In this document: piece by piece, positions 35,972-43,402 of the stretch | How positions within the stretch are numbered: position 1 is the stretch's first letter | How the letters are laid out: every line of letters begins with the position of its first letter | Assembly: GCA_030603445.1 (NCBI GenBank) | Contig: JAUVXU010000001.1 | Location: 1 to 64,000, forward strand | DNA length: 64,000 nt | Direction: 5' to 3' | Source of the DNA: Methanomicrobia archaeon | Lineage (GTDB): Archaea; Methanobacteriota_B; Thermococci; Methanofastidiosales; NM3 | Made by a program: the position numbers and the translations under genes | The notes under the pieces: generated by a model | Databases searched by the model: none | What the model was told of the DNA's origin: nothing | Seen by the model: the letters and a program-made list of their open reading frames with translations, nothing else

Positions 35972-37102
35972 TCAAATCCCCTCCATCATATCATAGAACT
36001 TATCAAATAAATGATCCGTATCCCTTGGGCCCGGGCATGCCTCGGGATGGAACTGTACAGCAAAAGCCTTGTCGCGCTTTGATATTACCCCTTCGCAGCT
36101 ATTGTCATTTGCATTACTAAACCACAAATCCAATCCGGTGCCTTCCAACGAATCAGAATCCACCACATATCCGTGATTCTGGCTCGTGATATAACACCGC
36201 TTGGTCCCATTCTCTATGCACGGCTGATTTTGTGAACGGTGCCCATATTTTAGCTTATACGTGGTGGCTCCCTGGGACAGGGATAAGAGCTGTATTCCCA
36301 TGCATATGCCAAATATTGGTATCTCGTTTGATATTGCCCCATTAATCGTATCCTGGATAGTGTCTACCTTCTCCGGGTTTCCGGGGCCGTTGCTAATTAG
36401 GATGCCATCTGGGTTGTAAGACTCTATGATGTCAAGCGGCGTGTTGTAGCGTACCTTTACTACGCGAATGTTACGCTTTACAAGAGATTTTATTATGCCA
36501 TTCTTAACGCCGCAATCTAAAACTACCACGGTCCTTTTCCCAGAATCGTTGTAAGTAATCGTTACAGGGGTGCTCACGTCACTTACAAGATTGTTGTTCG
36601 TGGGGTCCCCCATGTGCGCCAGACGGTCCTTTATCTTTTCAATATCTATGTCATCATTATATACTGAAAGAATGGCAGGCATTACCCCCTCATTTCGCAA
36701 GCGCTTTGTTAAGCTACGCGTATCTATGCCTGCTATGCCCGGCACATTCTCGTCACTAAGCCACGTGGCAAGATTCTTGGATGATGACCAATGGCTAGGG
36801 TGTTTGCAAATCTCATGGGCAACTATTCCGCGTGCTTTTATGGAATCGGATTCAAATGATGTTGGAAGCCCATGATCTTTTCTATCATAGGAGGAAACGC
36901 CATAATTCCCAATAAGGGGGTAAGTGAACGTTAAAAACTGCTTGTGATATGACGGGTCGGTCATAGACTCTGTATATCCCACCATGCCTGTACAAAACAC
37001 GGCCTCTCCATCATAAGTCCCAATTTTACCGTAGCCCTTTCCTAGATAAACTCCGCCGTCTCGAAGCACCAATGCCGCTTTTAATTTATCGTCTGCATGC
37101 AT
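35972..37102 (-). CDS. carA: Carbamoyl-phosphate synthase small subunit
   Basis: 376 residues. N-terminal domain (AALVLRDGGVYLGKGYG, TGMVGYTESMTDPSY) and a class I glutaminase domain with nucleophile Cys in FGICMGIQLLSL (about residue 264) and HPE in QFHPEACPGP (about 347). It hydrolyses glutamine and channels ammonia to CarB. AGGAGTAGGG lies upstream. Confidence 0.97.
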   Translation of the reverse strand: MHADDKLKAALVLRDGGVYLGKGYGKIGTYDGEAVFCTGMVGYTESMTDPSYHKQFLTFTYPLIGNYGVSSYDRKDHGLPTSFESDSIKARGIVAHEICKHPSHWSSSKNLATWLSDENVPGIAGIDTRSLTKRLRNEGVMPAILSVYNDDIDIEKIKDRLAHMGDPTNNNLVSDVSTPVTITYNDSGKRTVVVLDCGVKNGIIKSLVKRNIRVVKVRYNTPLDIIESYNPDGILISNGPGNPEKVDTIQDTINGAISNEIPIFGICMGIQLLSLSQGATTYKLKYGHRSQNQPCIENGTKRCYITSQNHGYVVDSDSLEGTGLDLWFSNANDNSCEGVISKRDKAFAVQFHPEACPGPRDTDHLFDKFYDMMEGI

Positions 37103-37440
37103 TTGTATAACCCTACTCCTTTCTGATAACTAGTTCTTGTGTCTTGAATAAAACAGGCAATTTATATTTATCGTTGAATATAAAACAAAAAAAACCCTCG
37201 TCGTTGTTATATAAACTGGATGTTGAAGAAGATAAATATTTGAAGGTTGCCATTTCTTTCCTCAATGATGTGTTGTCGTATATAAGTTTGTTGGGGGTGC
37301 TGGCATTAAAACAAAAATAAGTTGCTATTTATTATAGACAGAATTATAATAATTAAACAAAAATTAAAATTAGAGAAAAACATGACAGTCCTGCCATAAA
37401 ACATGTTTTCCTATATAGTTTGTGCGTCACTTAAAATTTT
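37103..37440. other. 338-base region between carA and P5C dehydrogenase
   Basis: AT-rich, no gene. ATAAATATAAATT around 37156-37168 (minus-strand sense) is a plausible TATA for carAB. The right end contains the T/A-rich trailer of the P5C dehydrogenase gene. Confidence 0.5.
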
Positions 37441-38991
37441 TTATATTCTTTCCACCATTGATTTTGTCTGCATGAAGAGCTGCAGGTATTCGGGGCCTCC
37501 TGCTTTTGAGCATGTTCCTGACATGTTGTATCCTCCAAAGGGCTGTACGCCGACAAGAGCACCGGTAATCTTTCTATTTATGTAGAAGTTCCCAACATGA
37601 AACTCTTTTTTTGCCCGCTCAATATGCCTGCGATTGTTGGAGAATATACCCCCAGTAAGCCCGTATGTGGTGTAATTGGCTATGGCAAGGGCATCATTGA
37701 AGTCCTTTGATTTTATAATGGAAAGGACTGGACCAAATATCTCTTCCTGGGCGATTCTAGCCATCGGATCTACATCAACGAAAATAGTTGGTTCTATAAA
37801 GTAACCAACCCCCTTCACGCTGTTCCCGCCGTGTGCAAGGGTCGCCTCCTTCTTACCGATGTCTATATAATGCAATATTTTATCAAACGCCTCCTTTGAC
37901 GACACCGGGCCCATGTAGTTTTCATGCATGTTTGTGGGGCCAACAGTTATCTTTCCAACCGCATCGAGAAGTTCCTTCATATATGAATTATAGAGAGATT
38001 CCACAACTATGGCGCGAGAACACGCAGAGCACTTCTGTCCTTGGTATCCGAAAGCAGATGCAACTGTTGCCTTGACTGCAGCAGTGATATCGCATGGATC
38101 ATCGATTATTAAGGCATTCTTTCCGCCCATCTCTGTTACAACACGTTTGAGCCATTTCTGGCCCTCCCACACGACCGAGGCCATTTCATATATTCGCTTT
38201 CCAATTTTCATCGACCCTGTGAAGCTTATAAATCGAGTGAGATTGTGTTTTACCAACTGCTCACCAACTGTGCTGCCGGGGCCTGGAACGAAGTTCAACA
38301 CGCCTGGCGGCAGGCCGCATTCATACAGAATATTTGCAAGCTTTGCCCCCACCACCGGTGTGTCTGAGGCTGGCTTGAGCACTGCAGTGTTTCCTGTAAC
38401 AATTGCTGCGGATGTCATCCCCGTCAAAATGGCTGCTGGGAAGTTCCAGGGCGCTATAATAGCACCCACTCCCAACGGAATGTATCTGTAAGTGGATACC
38501 TCATCTGGGTATGGATACAGTTCCTGGTCCTTGGAGTATGATATGGCGCTGCGTGCATAATACTCTAAAAAATCAATAGCCTCCGCAGTATCGGCATCGG
38601 CCTCCGCCCACGATTTTCCTGCCTCGTATACCATTGTTGCGGATATTTCATGCTTGCGCTTCCTGAGGATCGAGGCAGCCTTAAGTAAGTACATAGCACG
38701 TTTTTCGGCGCTAATCCACGACCATTCTTCAAAAGCTTCATGGGCATTCTCAATTGCTTCGTTGGCAATGTGCTTATCGCCCCCATATACCACGCCTACT
38801 ATCTCATCTGGATTCGCAGGATTACGAGATTCAATGATATGCTCAGAGGTATACTCCTTTCCGCCTATTATAAGAGAATACTCTGTGCCAAATGAGGCAA
38901 GTACGCCCTCAAGCGCCTGCATCATGGCTTCTTTATTCTCATCAATAGTAAAATCAGTCAATTTCTCATTTTTAAAAGGCAAAAGTTCCAC
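37441..38991 (-). CDS. 1-pyrroline-5-carboxylate dehydrogenase (PruA/RocA-type)
   Basis: 516 residues, ALDH superfamily. FIIGGKEY-like start (LIIGGKEYTSEHIIES), cofactor/proton-relay WNFPAAI, GNTAVLKPASDTPVV, catalytic glutamate in TEMGGKNALII and cysteine in GYQGQKCSACSR (about residues 291 and 325), and C-terminal QPFGGYNMSG. The closest pattern is the P5CDH branch (YYARSAISYSKDQ). It oxidises glutamate semialdehyde to glutamate with NAD(P). GTG start with GGGGGGATTAG upstream. The presence of an ornithine racemase-like gene in the window suggests proline/ornithine catabolism, but no proline dehydrogenase or ornithine aminotransferase is seen. Confidence 0.9.
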   Translation of the reverse strand: MELLPFKNEKLTDFTIDENKEAMMQALEGVLASFGTEYSLIIGGKEYTSEHIIESRNPANPDEIVGVVYGGDKHIANEAIENAHEAFEEWSWISAEKRAMYLLKAASILRKRKHEISATMVYEAGKSWAEADADTAEAIDFLEYYARSAISYSKDQELYPYPDEVSTYRYIPLGVGAIIAPWNFPAAILTGMTSAAIVTGNTAVLKPASDTPVVGAKLANILYECGLPPGVLNFVPGPGSTVGEQLVKHNLTRFISFTGSMKIGKRIYEMASVVWEGQKWLKRVVTEMGGKNALIIDDPCDITAAVKATVASAFGYQGQKCSACSRAIVVESLYNSYMKELLDAVGKITVGPTNMHENYMGPVSSKEAFDKILHYIDIGKKEATLAHGGNSVKGVGYFIEPTIFVDVDPMARIAQEEIFGPVLSIIKSKDFNDALAIANYTTYGLTGGIFSNNRRHIERAKKEFHVGNFYINRKITGALVGVQPFGGYNMSGTCSKAGGPEYLQLFMQTKSMVERI

Positions 38992-39443
38992 CTAATCCCC
39001 CCATACTATATTCGGTTTTCTAGATTAAATATTTTTGGATTCAAATCGGAGGGTGTTAATAACAAGCGCTTTATAAACCAAACAATGATTTATAAAAAAT
39101 AATACTTATCATATACAGTAGAGTTTTTTGATTAACCTACCCCTATCGGGCGTTGGAAAATACAAAATTTTATAATCTCTAAAAAGTAATAAATTGTGAG
39201 AAAATAATTAAAGAGGATGAAGTTCGATGAAAAAAGTTTATGGCACCAGGTAATCGTTTCATGCAGATTTAAACGATATTATTATTGGGAAATGGCATGA
39301 CTATGGAACATTTAATTTTCGAACTTTATGTGGATGAGAAACGCCCACAATAATTGCAACTGGTAGGTTTTCATGGCGAGACTAATTTTCACCTTTACTG
39401 ATTGCAATATGGGGATCCAATGATGTTGAGTAGCAGCATGGAT
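38992..39443. other. 452-base region with eroded coding remnants and a dispersed repeat
   Basis: TTTATAAAGC (minus sense) near 39069 may be the P5C dehydrogenase TATA box. 39121-39147 matches 63796-63822 at 24 of 27 bases. From 39218 a short plus-strand frame (MKFDEKSLWHQ...) ends in ATGA at 39296, where a second one starts, MTMEHLIFELYVDEKRPQ, resembling the first strand of a glyoxalase/VOC protein before it stops. These look like decayed gene pieces rather than working genes. Confidence 0.4.
39121..39147. repeat. Dispersed 27-bp repeat, copy 1
   Basis: Core TTTTTTGATTA-N-CCTACC-N-CTATC; a second copy with 24 of 27 identical bases is at 63796-63822. Both lie about 100-150 bases upstream of minus-strand genes. 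Confidence 0.4.
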
Positions 39444-39689
39444 TCACTCTTCACCTAAAAACTCCTCAGCTTTTTGTGTCAAAGCATACATTTTTACTTT
39501 TTCATTTTTTGTAGAACATTTAGAGCCAAAATGGCAGGTAGAGCATGATGAAACACCCATTTTTTCCAAGTATGCCTCATCTACCATAAACTCTACCATT
39601 GCCAATAGAACGTGTTTGCTCATATCTAAATATTCGACAAGTTCATCTAACGTTTTTCCATTTCCAATTTCTGATAGAATTTTTTTCAT
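39444..39689 (-). CDS. FeoC-like small winged-helix / Cys protein
   Basis: 81 residues (84 from a TTG at 39698). N-terminal helix-turn-helix (TLDELVEYLDMSKHVLLAMVE), then a Cys cluster SSCSTCHFGSKC and a basic tail. FeoC proteins are winged-helix cytoplasmic partners of FeoB that carry an Fe-S site; this has three rather than four of the usual cysteines. It is last in the Feo operon. Assignment rests on size, architecture and position. Confidence 0.65.
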   Translation of the reverse strand: MKKILSEIGNGKTLDELVEYLDMSKHVLLAMVEFMVDEAYLEKMGVSSCSTCHFGSKCSTKNEKVKMYALTQKAEEFLGEE

Positions 39690-39694
39690 TTTAG

Positions 39695-39781
39695 TCAATT
39701 GATCGCCTTCTTTAGATATCTTGCAAAATTTCTTGTGTTTTCCAAATCCTTTTTATCGCCATGATCCAAGGAAAAAATCAT
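39695..39781 (-). CDS. 28-residue coupled micro-ORF in the Feo operon
   Basis: Reads MIFSLDHGDKKDLENTR followed by NFARYLKKAIN. Its ATG overlaps the stop of the membrane protein upstream (ATGA) and its own stop sits just before the FeoC-like gene, so it is well placed for coupled translation. Its last 13 residues (RNFARYLKKAIN) recur in the remnant at 43180-43332. It could be a true micropeptide or the tail of a once longer gene. Confidence 0.45.
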   Translation of the reverse strand: MIFSLDHGDKKDLENTRNFARYLKKAIN

Positions 39782-40203
39782 GATGCCTTTCTCTTGCAGA
39801 TGTAATATATCACCACAAGAGAAAATGGCAACAGGATTATGGCGGGTGTATATGGTGGCGCATATGTTCCAAGGAATCCTCCTAAAGAGTTGAACCATCC
39901 TTCTTCGCCCGGTATCGACTCTGTGATCATTGCGAATATGTCGAGCCCTGCCACGACCCATATCATTATAGATCCCATTATCGCCTTTGAAAACTGGTGA
40001 ATTTCAGAGAAATTTTTAAGGCTGGAAAGGTAAAACAATCCTGCAAAGAGCACGATAAATCCGCCCCATCCGCCTCTGAACATCTCATTAGGTATCTCCA
40101 AGATGCCCCAGGAAAAACTTGTTCCTCCTGCAGTCACTGCCAGCTCAGAAACACCGAACAATACCGTAACAATGCCTAAGATTCCAAAGTATAGTTTAGC
40201 CAT
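39778..40203 (-). CDS. Feo-linked four-helix membrane protein
   Basis: 141 residues with about four membrane segments (LYFGILGIVTVLFGVSEL; WGGFIVLFAGLFYL; IMIWVVAGLDIFAM; IILLPFSLVVIYYI). Ends in a basic KRKAS tail. ATG at 40203 is favoured by GGGTGA seven bases upstream; an earlier ATG at 40218 exists. Its position directly after the FeoB transmembrane gene suggests it helps ferrous-iron transport. No named family was recognised. Confidence 0.6.
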   Translation of the reverse strand: MAKLYFGILGIVTVLFGVSELAVTAGGTSFSWGILEIPNEMFRGGWGGFIVLFAGLFYLSSLKNFSEIHQFSKAIMGSIMIWVVAGLDIFAMITESIPGEEGWFNSLGGFLGTYAPPYTPAIILLPFSLVVIYYICKRKAS

Positions 40204-40218
40204 AGTGTATTCACCCAT

Positions 40219-41430
40219 TCATGCCACCCCCAGTAATATCCCTATCAAATGTATCAGTCCCCCGTAGAGGAAAACTACTGCTGCAAGAACAGCCACGCTT
40301 CCGAGCAAATCTTTCCATCCTTCCTTAAGTATCATTACAAATGTTGCAACGCAAGGGAAATATATTGAGACGAGCACCACAGACGTGATCATCTGATAGC
40401 TTGTCATCGGGATGGCAGAAAGTTGCGCTACGGCAAGATCTTTTCTCAAGAATGCTGCAATTAAGGGGCCCACAGTTTCATCAGGCACTCCAAACCATCC
40501 GGAGAGAAGTGGTGACATAACATTAGCCAGCCAGTCTATAACCCCGCCTTTATACAGTATGTTCACGACTGCACAACCCAACAGTACAAACGGTATTGCA
40601 ACTTTAAAGAAGCCCACAATTCTCATCTGCATTTTTCTTCTTACATTGCGCAGCATAGGTCTTTGATATGGTGGAACATCTATCAAAATCTCTGGAGATT
40701 TTCCTGGTATGATTTTATTCAGGATAAATCCCAATATGAAATACCCTATTAACAGATATATTAAAACATAACCCATCGTGTCCGGGATCACCTCTTCCAT
40801 AATTCCAAGCTGGGCGCCGCACGGAATGAATATCGCAAGAAGTGTCATCATTATAAATCGTTGTTTTCTTGTTTCGAGAATCCTTGATGCTGTTACGGCC
40901 GGTACGTTGCATCCAAGAGACAGGATAGTAGGTACTATCGCATATCCATGTAATCCTATTTTATGCAGTATGGTGTCGATAAGAACTGCCAGTCTTGGCA
41001 TATATCCTATATCCTCCAGTAAGGTCAATATCAGATAAAATGCAATTATTGCAGGCAAAACTACTCCTATCGCAATAAAGAGCCCTGATGTAAGCACACC
41101 AAAAGCTTCAAAACAATTATCTGCCAGCGGATCGCCTACAAAAATATAATAAAGCCATCCACCCTTATCTGGAAAGACTGACTGTATCCATGGCAGGAAA
41201 TGTTCATCAAACAAACTGACAAAAAATCCATCAGTAAAAAATCCTGCAAATGATCCAAAAAAACTCCACAGACCATATAAAACTGCGATAGCAATAGGTA
41301 TGCCTGTTAAAGGCTTGATAGTAAGCTCTCCAACTGCATCCTTCAGCGTGTGTTTGTACTTGCCAAAGGTTACAGTTTCTTTTGATATTTTATCTATCAA
41401 ATCCCATCTTTCATCAACGCTCAATCCCAT
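40219..41430 (-). CDS. feoB: Ferrous iron transporter FeoB, membrane domain as a separate protein
   Basis: 403 residues covering only the transmembrane half of FeoB: KPLTGIPIAIAVLYGLW near the N-terminus, LTLLEDIGYMPRLAVLID and the gate segment LGCNVPAVTASRILETRKQR, then IPFVLLGCAVVNILYKGG. The GTPase half is the next gene upstream. The ATG at 41430 has GGTGATTGAC before it; a GTG at 41439 is less likely. In most organisms both halves are one chain of about 650-750 residues. Confidence 0.92.
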   Translation of the reverse strand: MGLSVDERWDLIDKISKETVTFGKYKHTLKDAVGELTIKPLTGIPIAIAVLYGLWSFFGSFAGFFTDGFFVSLFDEHFLPWIQSVFPDKGGWLYYIFVGDPLADNCFEAFGVLTSGLFIAIGVVLPAIIAFYLILTLLEDIGYMPRLAVLIDTILHKIGLHGYAIVPTILSLGCNVPAVTASRILETRKQRFIMMTLLAIFIPCGAQLGIMEEVIPDTMGYVLIYLLIGYFILGFILNKIIPGKSPEILIDVPPYQRPMLRNVRRKMQMRIVGFFKVAIPFVLLGCAVVNILYKGGVIDWLANVMSPLLSGWFGVPDETVGPLIAAFLRKDLAVAQLSAIPMTSYQMITSVVLVSIYFPCVATFVMILKEGWKDLLGSVAVLAAVVFLYGGLIHLIGILLGVA

Positions 41431-41431
41431 G

Positions 41432-41953
41432 TCAATCACCTGCGTTTTTGATAATATTTCTTATCTTAACGGGCGATGCTTCTCCAATTCTCGACACGAC
41501 CTCCGCGATGCCTTCACCACTTATTGCCGTCGTAGCTATCACTGGAACTCCAAGAATTTTCTCAAGATTTTTTACATCGATCGCTATATTCTTGTCTGTG
41601 GCAACATCCCACATATTTAACGCTATTATAACTGGGTAGCCTTTCTCAATAATCTCCAATGCTAAATAAAGCCCTCTTTCTATCTTAGAAGCGTCAAAAA
41701 CACATACAACAATGGCGTCTTTCTCTTCTTCAAGCATTTTTACTGAGACCTCTTCCGCTCTGTCTTTTGGTTCTAGAGAAAATATGCCAGGGACATCAAT
41801 AACTTCAACATCCTTATTTTCCAATAGCATGTACCCTTTTGTATAATCAACTGTTGTACCGGGATAGTTTGATTCGATAGCATTTGATCCTGTCAAACGA
41901 TTAAAAAAAACGGATTTGCCGACGTTCGGATGCCCCATAAGTAAAACCTTCAT
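41432..41953 (-). CDS. feoB: FeoB GTPase domain as a separate protein
   Basis: 173 residues. G1 GHPNVGKSVFFNRLTG, G2 region YPGTTVDYTKG, G3 DVPGIFSL, G4 NMWD, G5 TAISGEGIAE. This is the small G domain that in other species is fused to the FeoB membrane half, which follows with the stop and start only a few bases apart. Starts at ATG after GGAGGCGGAAAA and overlaps the FeoA gene. Confidence 0.92.
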   Translation of the reverse strand: MKVLLMGHPNVGKSVFFNRLTGSNAIESNYPGTTVDYTKGYMLLENKDVEVIDVPGIFSLEPKDRAEEVSVKMLEEEKDAIVVCVFDASKIERGLYLALEIIEKGYPVIIALNMWDVATDKNIAIDVKNLEKILGVPVIATTAISGEGIAEVVSRIGEASPVKIRNIIKNAGD

Positions 41954-42177
41954 TTTTCCGCCTCCACCATAATCTTATCTGCTATACCCAATCCCAAAGA
42001 TGTCCTAGATTCGTCAACTAATACTACAACAGGGCCCTTTATCGGTTGTTTTGTGACCATCTTGAGCTTTTTTCCTGTTCTAATACCCATGCCCGCTACG
42101 TTATTCCTTAAACTTTCTTCAATACTCTTTACAATGCCTTCTTCCCCATAGGTCATCTCAGATAATTTTTTCTCCAT
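41950..42177 (-). CDS. feoA: FeoA-type SH3-like protein, second copy
   Basis: 75 residues with the FeoA beta-barrel fold: GEEGIVKSIEESLRNNVAGMGIRTGKKLKMVTKQPIKGPVV, ending in a short acidic tail. ATG 42177 follows GGGCGTGATAAAA; a GTG at 42186 overlaps the preceding gene. It differs from the first FeoA by an atypical mid-segment. Tandem FeoA genes are seen in several iron uptake operons; one may interact with each half of the split FeoB. Confidence 0.85.
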   Translation of the reverse strand: MEKKLSEMTYGEEGIVKSIEESLRNNVAGMGIRTGKKLKMVTKQPIKGPVVVLVDESRTSLGLGIADKIMVEAEK

Positions 42178-42182
42178 TTTTA

Positions 42183-42407
42183 TCACGCCCGAACTACTCT
42201 GACTTTTCCTGCCATTCCGCGACCAAGGCTAACTATACTTCTATTAACTTCGATTGTAATGGGCCCGCGAGAAGAGATTATCCTTACAACGTTTCCTTCT
42301 ATCAATCCATTCAATGAAAGTCGTTGCCTGAAACCTTGCCCCCCATGAATAGTTGTTATTTTTGCCAATTCGCCTTCGTTCATTTCACTCAGAGATATGT
42401 TTTCCAT
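42183..42407 (-). CDS. feoA: FeoA, first copy
   Basis: 74 residues. NEGELAKITTIHGGQGFRQRLSLNGLIEGNVVRIISSRGPITIEV is a canonical FeoA core (SH3-like barrel). First gene of the operon, ATG preceded by AAGGTGATAGT. It assists FeoB in ferrous-iron import. A TATA box (42433-42446, minus sense) and two palindromes (see separate entries) lie directly upstream. Confidence 0.92.
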   Translation of the reverse strand: MENISLSEMNEGELAKITTIHGGQGFRQRLSLNGLIEGNVVRIISSRGPITIEVNRSIVSLGRGMAGKVRVVRA

Positions 42408-42420
42408 ACTATCACCTTAA

Positions 42421-42434
42421 TTAGGGTTTCCTAA
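42421..42434. promoter_or_regulatory. DtxR-type operator candidate 1
   Basis: TTAGG-GTTT-CCTAA is a perfect inverted repeat. It sits between the feoA TATA box (42433-42446, AACTTTATAAATTT on the minus strand) and the feoA start codon, where a bound repressor would block transcription. DtxR/IdeR-family sites share the TTAGG/CCTAA half-sites. Confidence 0.55.
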
Positions 42435-42446
42435 ATTTATAAAGTT
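42433..42446 (-). promoter_or_regulatory. TATA box of the Feo operon
   Basis: On the minus strand AACTTTATAAATTT, placing the start of transcription close to 42415-42420 and giving a short leader with AGGTGATAGT ahead of ATG 42407. Confidence 0.5.
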
Positions 42447-42456
42447 AGCCATATAA

Positions 42457-42470
42457 ATAGGTTGCCCTAA
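42457..42470. promoter_or_regulatory. DtxR-type operator candidate 2
   Basis: ATAGG-TTGC-CCTAA has perfect TAGG/CCTA half-sites and the same four-base gap as candidate 1. It lies upstream of the feoA TATA box, 36 bases from candidate 1, so the two could be bound together. A further single ACCTAA motif is at about 42496. Confidence 0.5.
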
Positions 42471-42669
42471 AAATGTTAGAATTATTAAAAAAACCTAAAC
42501 TCAAAGTGCATGATAAAATAGCACTACATAGTACCAGAGATATATCTCATTCTCTGTTTTTTCGATAATAAAAATATTTTTATATTGTAGAGGATCATGG
42601 ATTATTTATTCATAAAAACAGATCCTTTCTTTCGTTTTTTATACATAAAACTTAAGTATTTTTAGTAAT

Positions 42670-43146
42670 ATGATTTTAAATCAGGACGTGACATCGTTGT
42701 ATAGTAGAAAACTGGAAGATTATCTTGAGGCAATCCTAGTATTTACAGAAAAGAAAGGATATGCAAGAACTAAGGATATTGCAGTTTGGTTGAAGGTAAC
42801 GCCAGCCAGCGTGGCTGAGATGTTTAAAAAGCTTGATAAAGAGGGACTTGTCACCTATCGCAAATATGAAGGTGTTACCTTTACCTCAAAAGGAGAAGAT
42901 GTCGCAAAATCCGTGAAAAGAAAACATGAAATACTAAAGGAATTTTTAGAAATAATCCACATACCAAGAGATACTGCCGATAAGGATGCATGTGTGATGG
43001 AACACCATTTGCATCCAAAAACTATCCAGCAGATTAAAAAATTCGTCGATTTTGTAAAAAATGCCCCTGTCTCTCCAAAATGGCTGGACCACTTCAAGGA
43101 ATTCTGCAAAACAGGGAAACACGAGTACCATAACAAAAAAGAATAA
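42670..43146 (+). CDS. DtxR/MntR-family metal-dependent regulator
   Basis: 158 residues. N-terminal winged HTH (LEDYLEAILVFTEKKGYARTKDIAVWLKVTPASVAEMFKKLDKEGLVTYRKYEGVTFT), then the metal-binding dimerisation region with conserved His/Glu/Cys (HEILKEFLEIIHI; DACVMEHHLHPKT). There is no C-terminal SH3-like extension. It is divergent from the Feo operon and probably its iron-sensing repressor. The start ATG lacks a clear ribosome site; a GTG or TTG a few codons in is possible. Confidence 0.88.
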   Translation: MILNQDVTSLYSRKLEDYLEAILVFTEKKGYARTKDIAVWLKVTPASVAEMFKKLDKEGLVTYRKYEGVTFTSKGEDVAKSVKRKHEILKEFLEIIHIPRDTADKDACVMEHHLHPKTIQQIKKFVDFVKNAPVSPKWLDHFKEFCKTGKHEYHNKKE

Positions 43147-43179
43147 TCTTTTGTATGCTCTTTAGACATGAATCTTATT

Positions 43180-43332
43180 TTAATCATTGATTGCCTTTTT
43201 TAAATATCTTGCAAAATTTCTTGCGCTTCCTTGGCTTCCCAATAAATGCCCAAAAGGGGCATAGATGGCAGTAAGTACTCCAAAAGGATGCTCAAAACAT
43301 GAAAATAGCAGATGGAAAACTAAAAATATGAG
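43180..43332 (-). pseudogene. Remnant resembling the Feo micro-ORF tail
   Basis: A 50-codon open frame without a start codon reads LIFLVFHLLFSCFEHP, GVLTAIYAPFGHLLG, and ends GSARNFARYLKKAIND. The last 13 residues match the 28-residue Feo operon ORF (39695-39781), and the DNA around 43184-43230 matches 39695-39742 closely. It follows the regulator gene on the opposite strand. Another part of a former gene may lie upstream (CEKGCAIITENYD then a stop). Confidence 0.4.
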
Positions 43333-43402
43333 TTAATCGTAATTCTCAGTAATTATTGCACATCCTTTTTCACAATGTGGGATATAGCAAGGAGACTCTG
43401 AA

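Noticed and set aside
38992-39443. Functional glyoxalase/VOC gene
   Set aside because: Only a short strand-like piece is recognisable, interrupted by several stops; treated as remnant.
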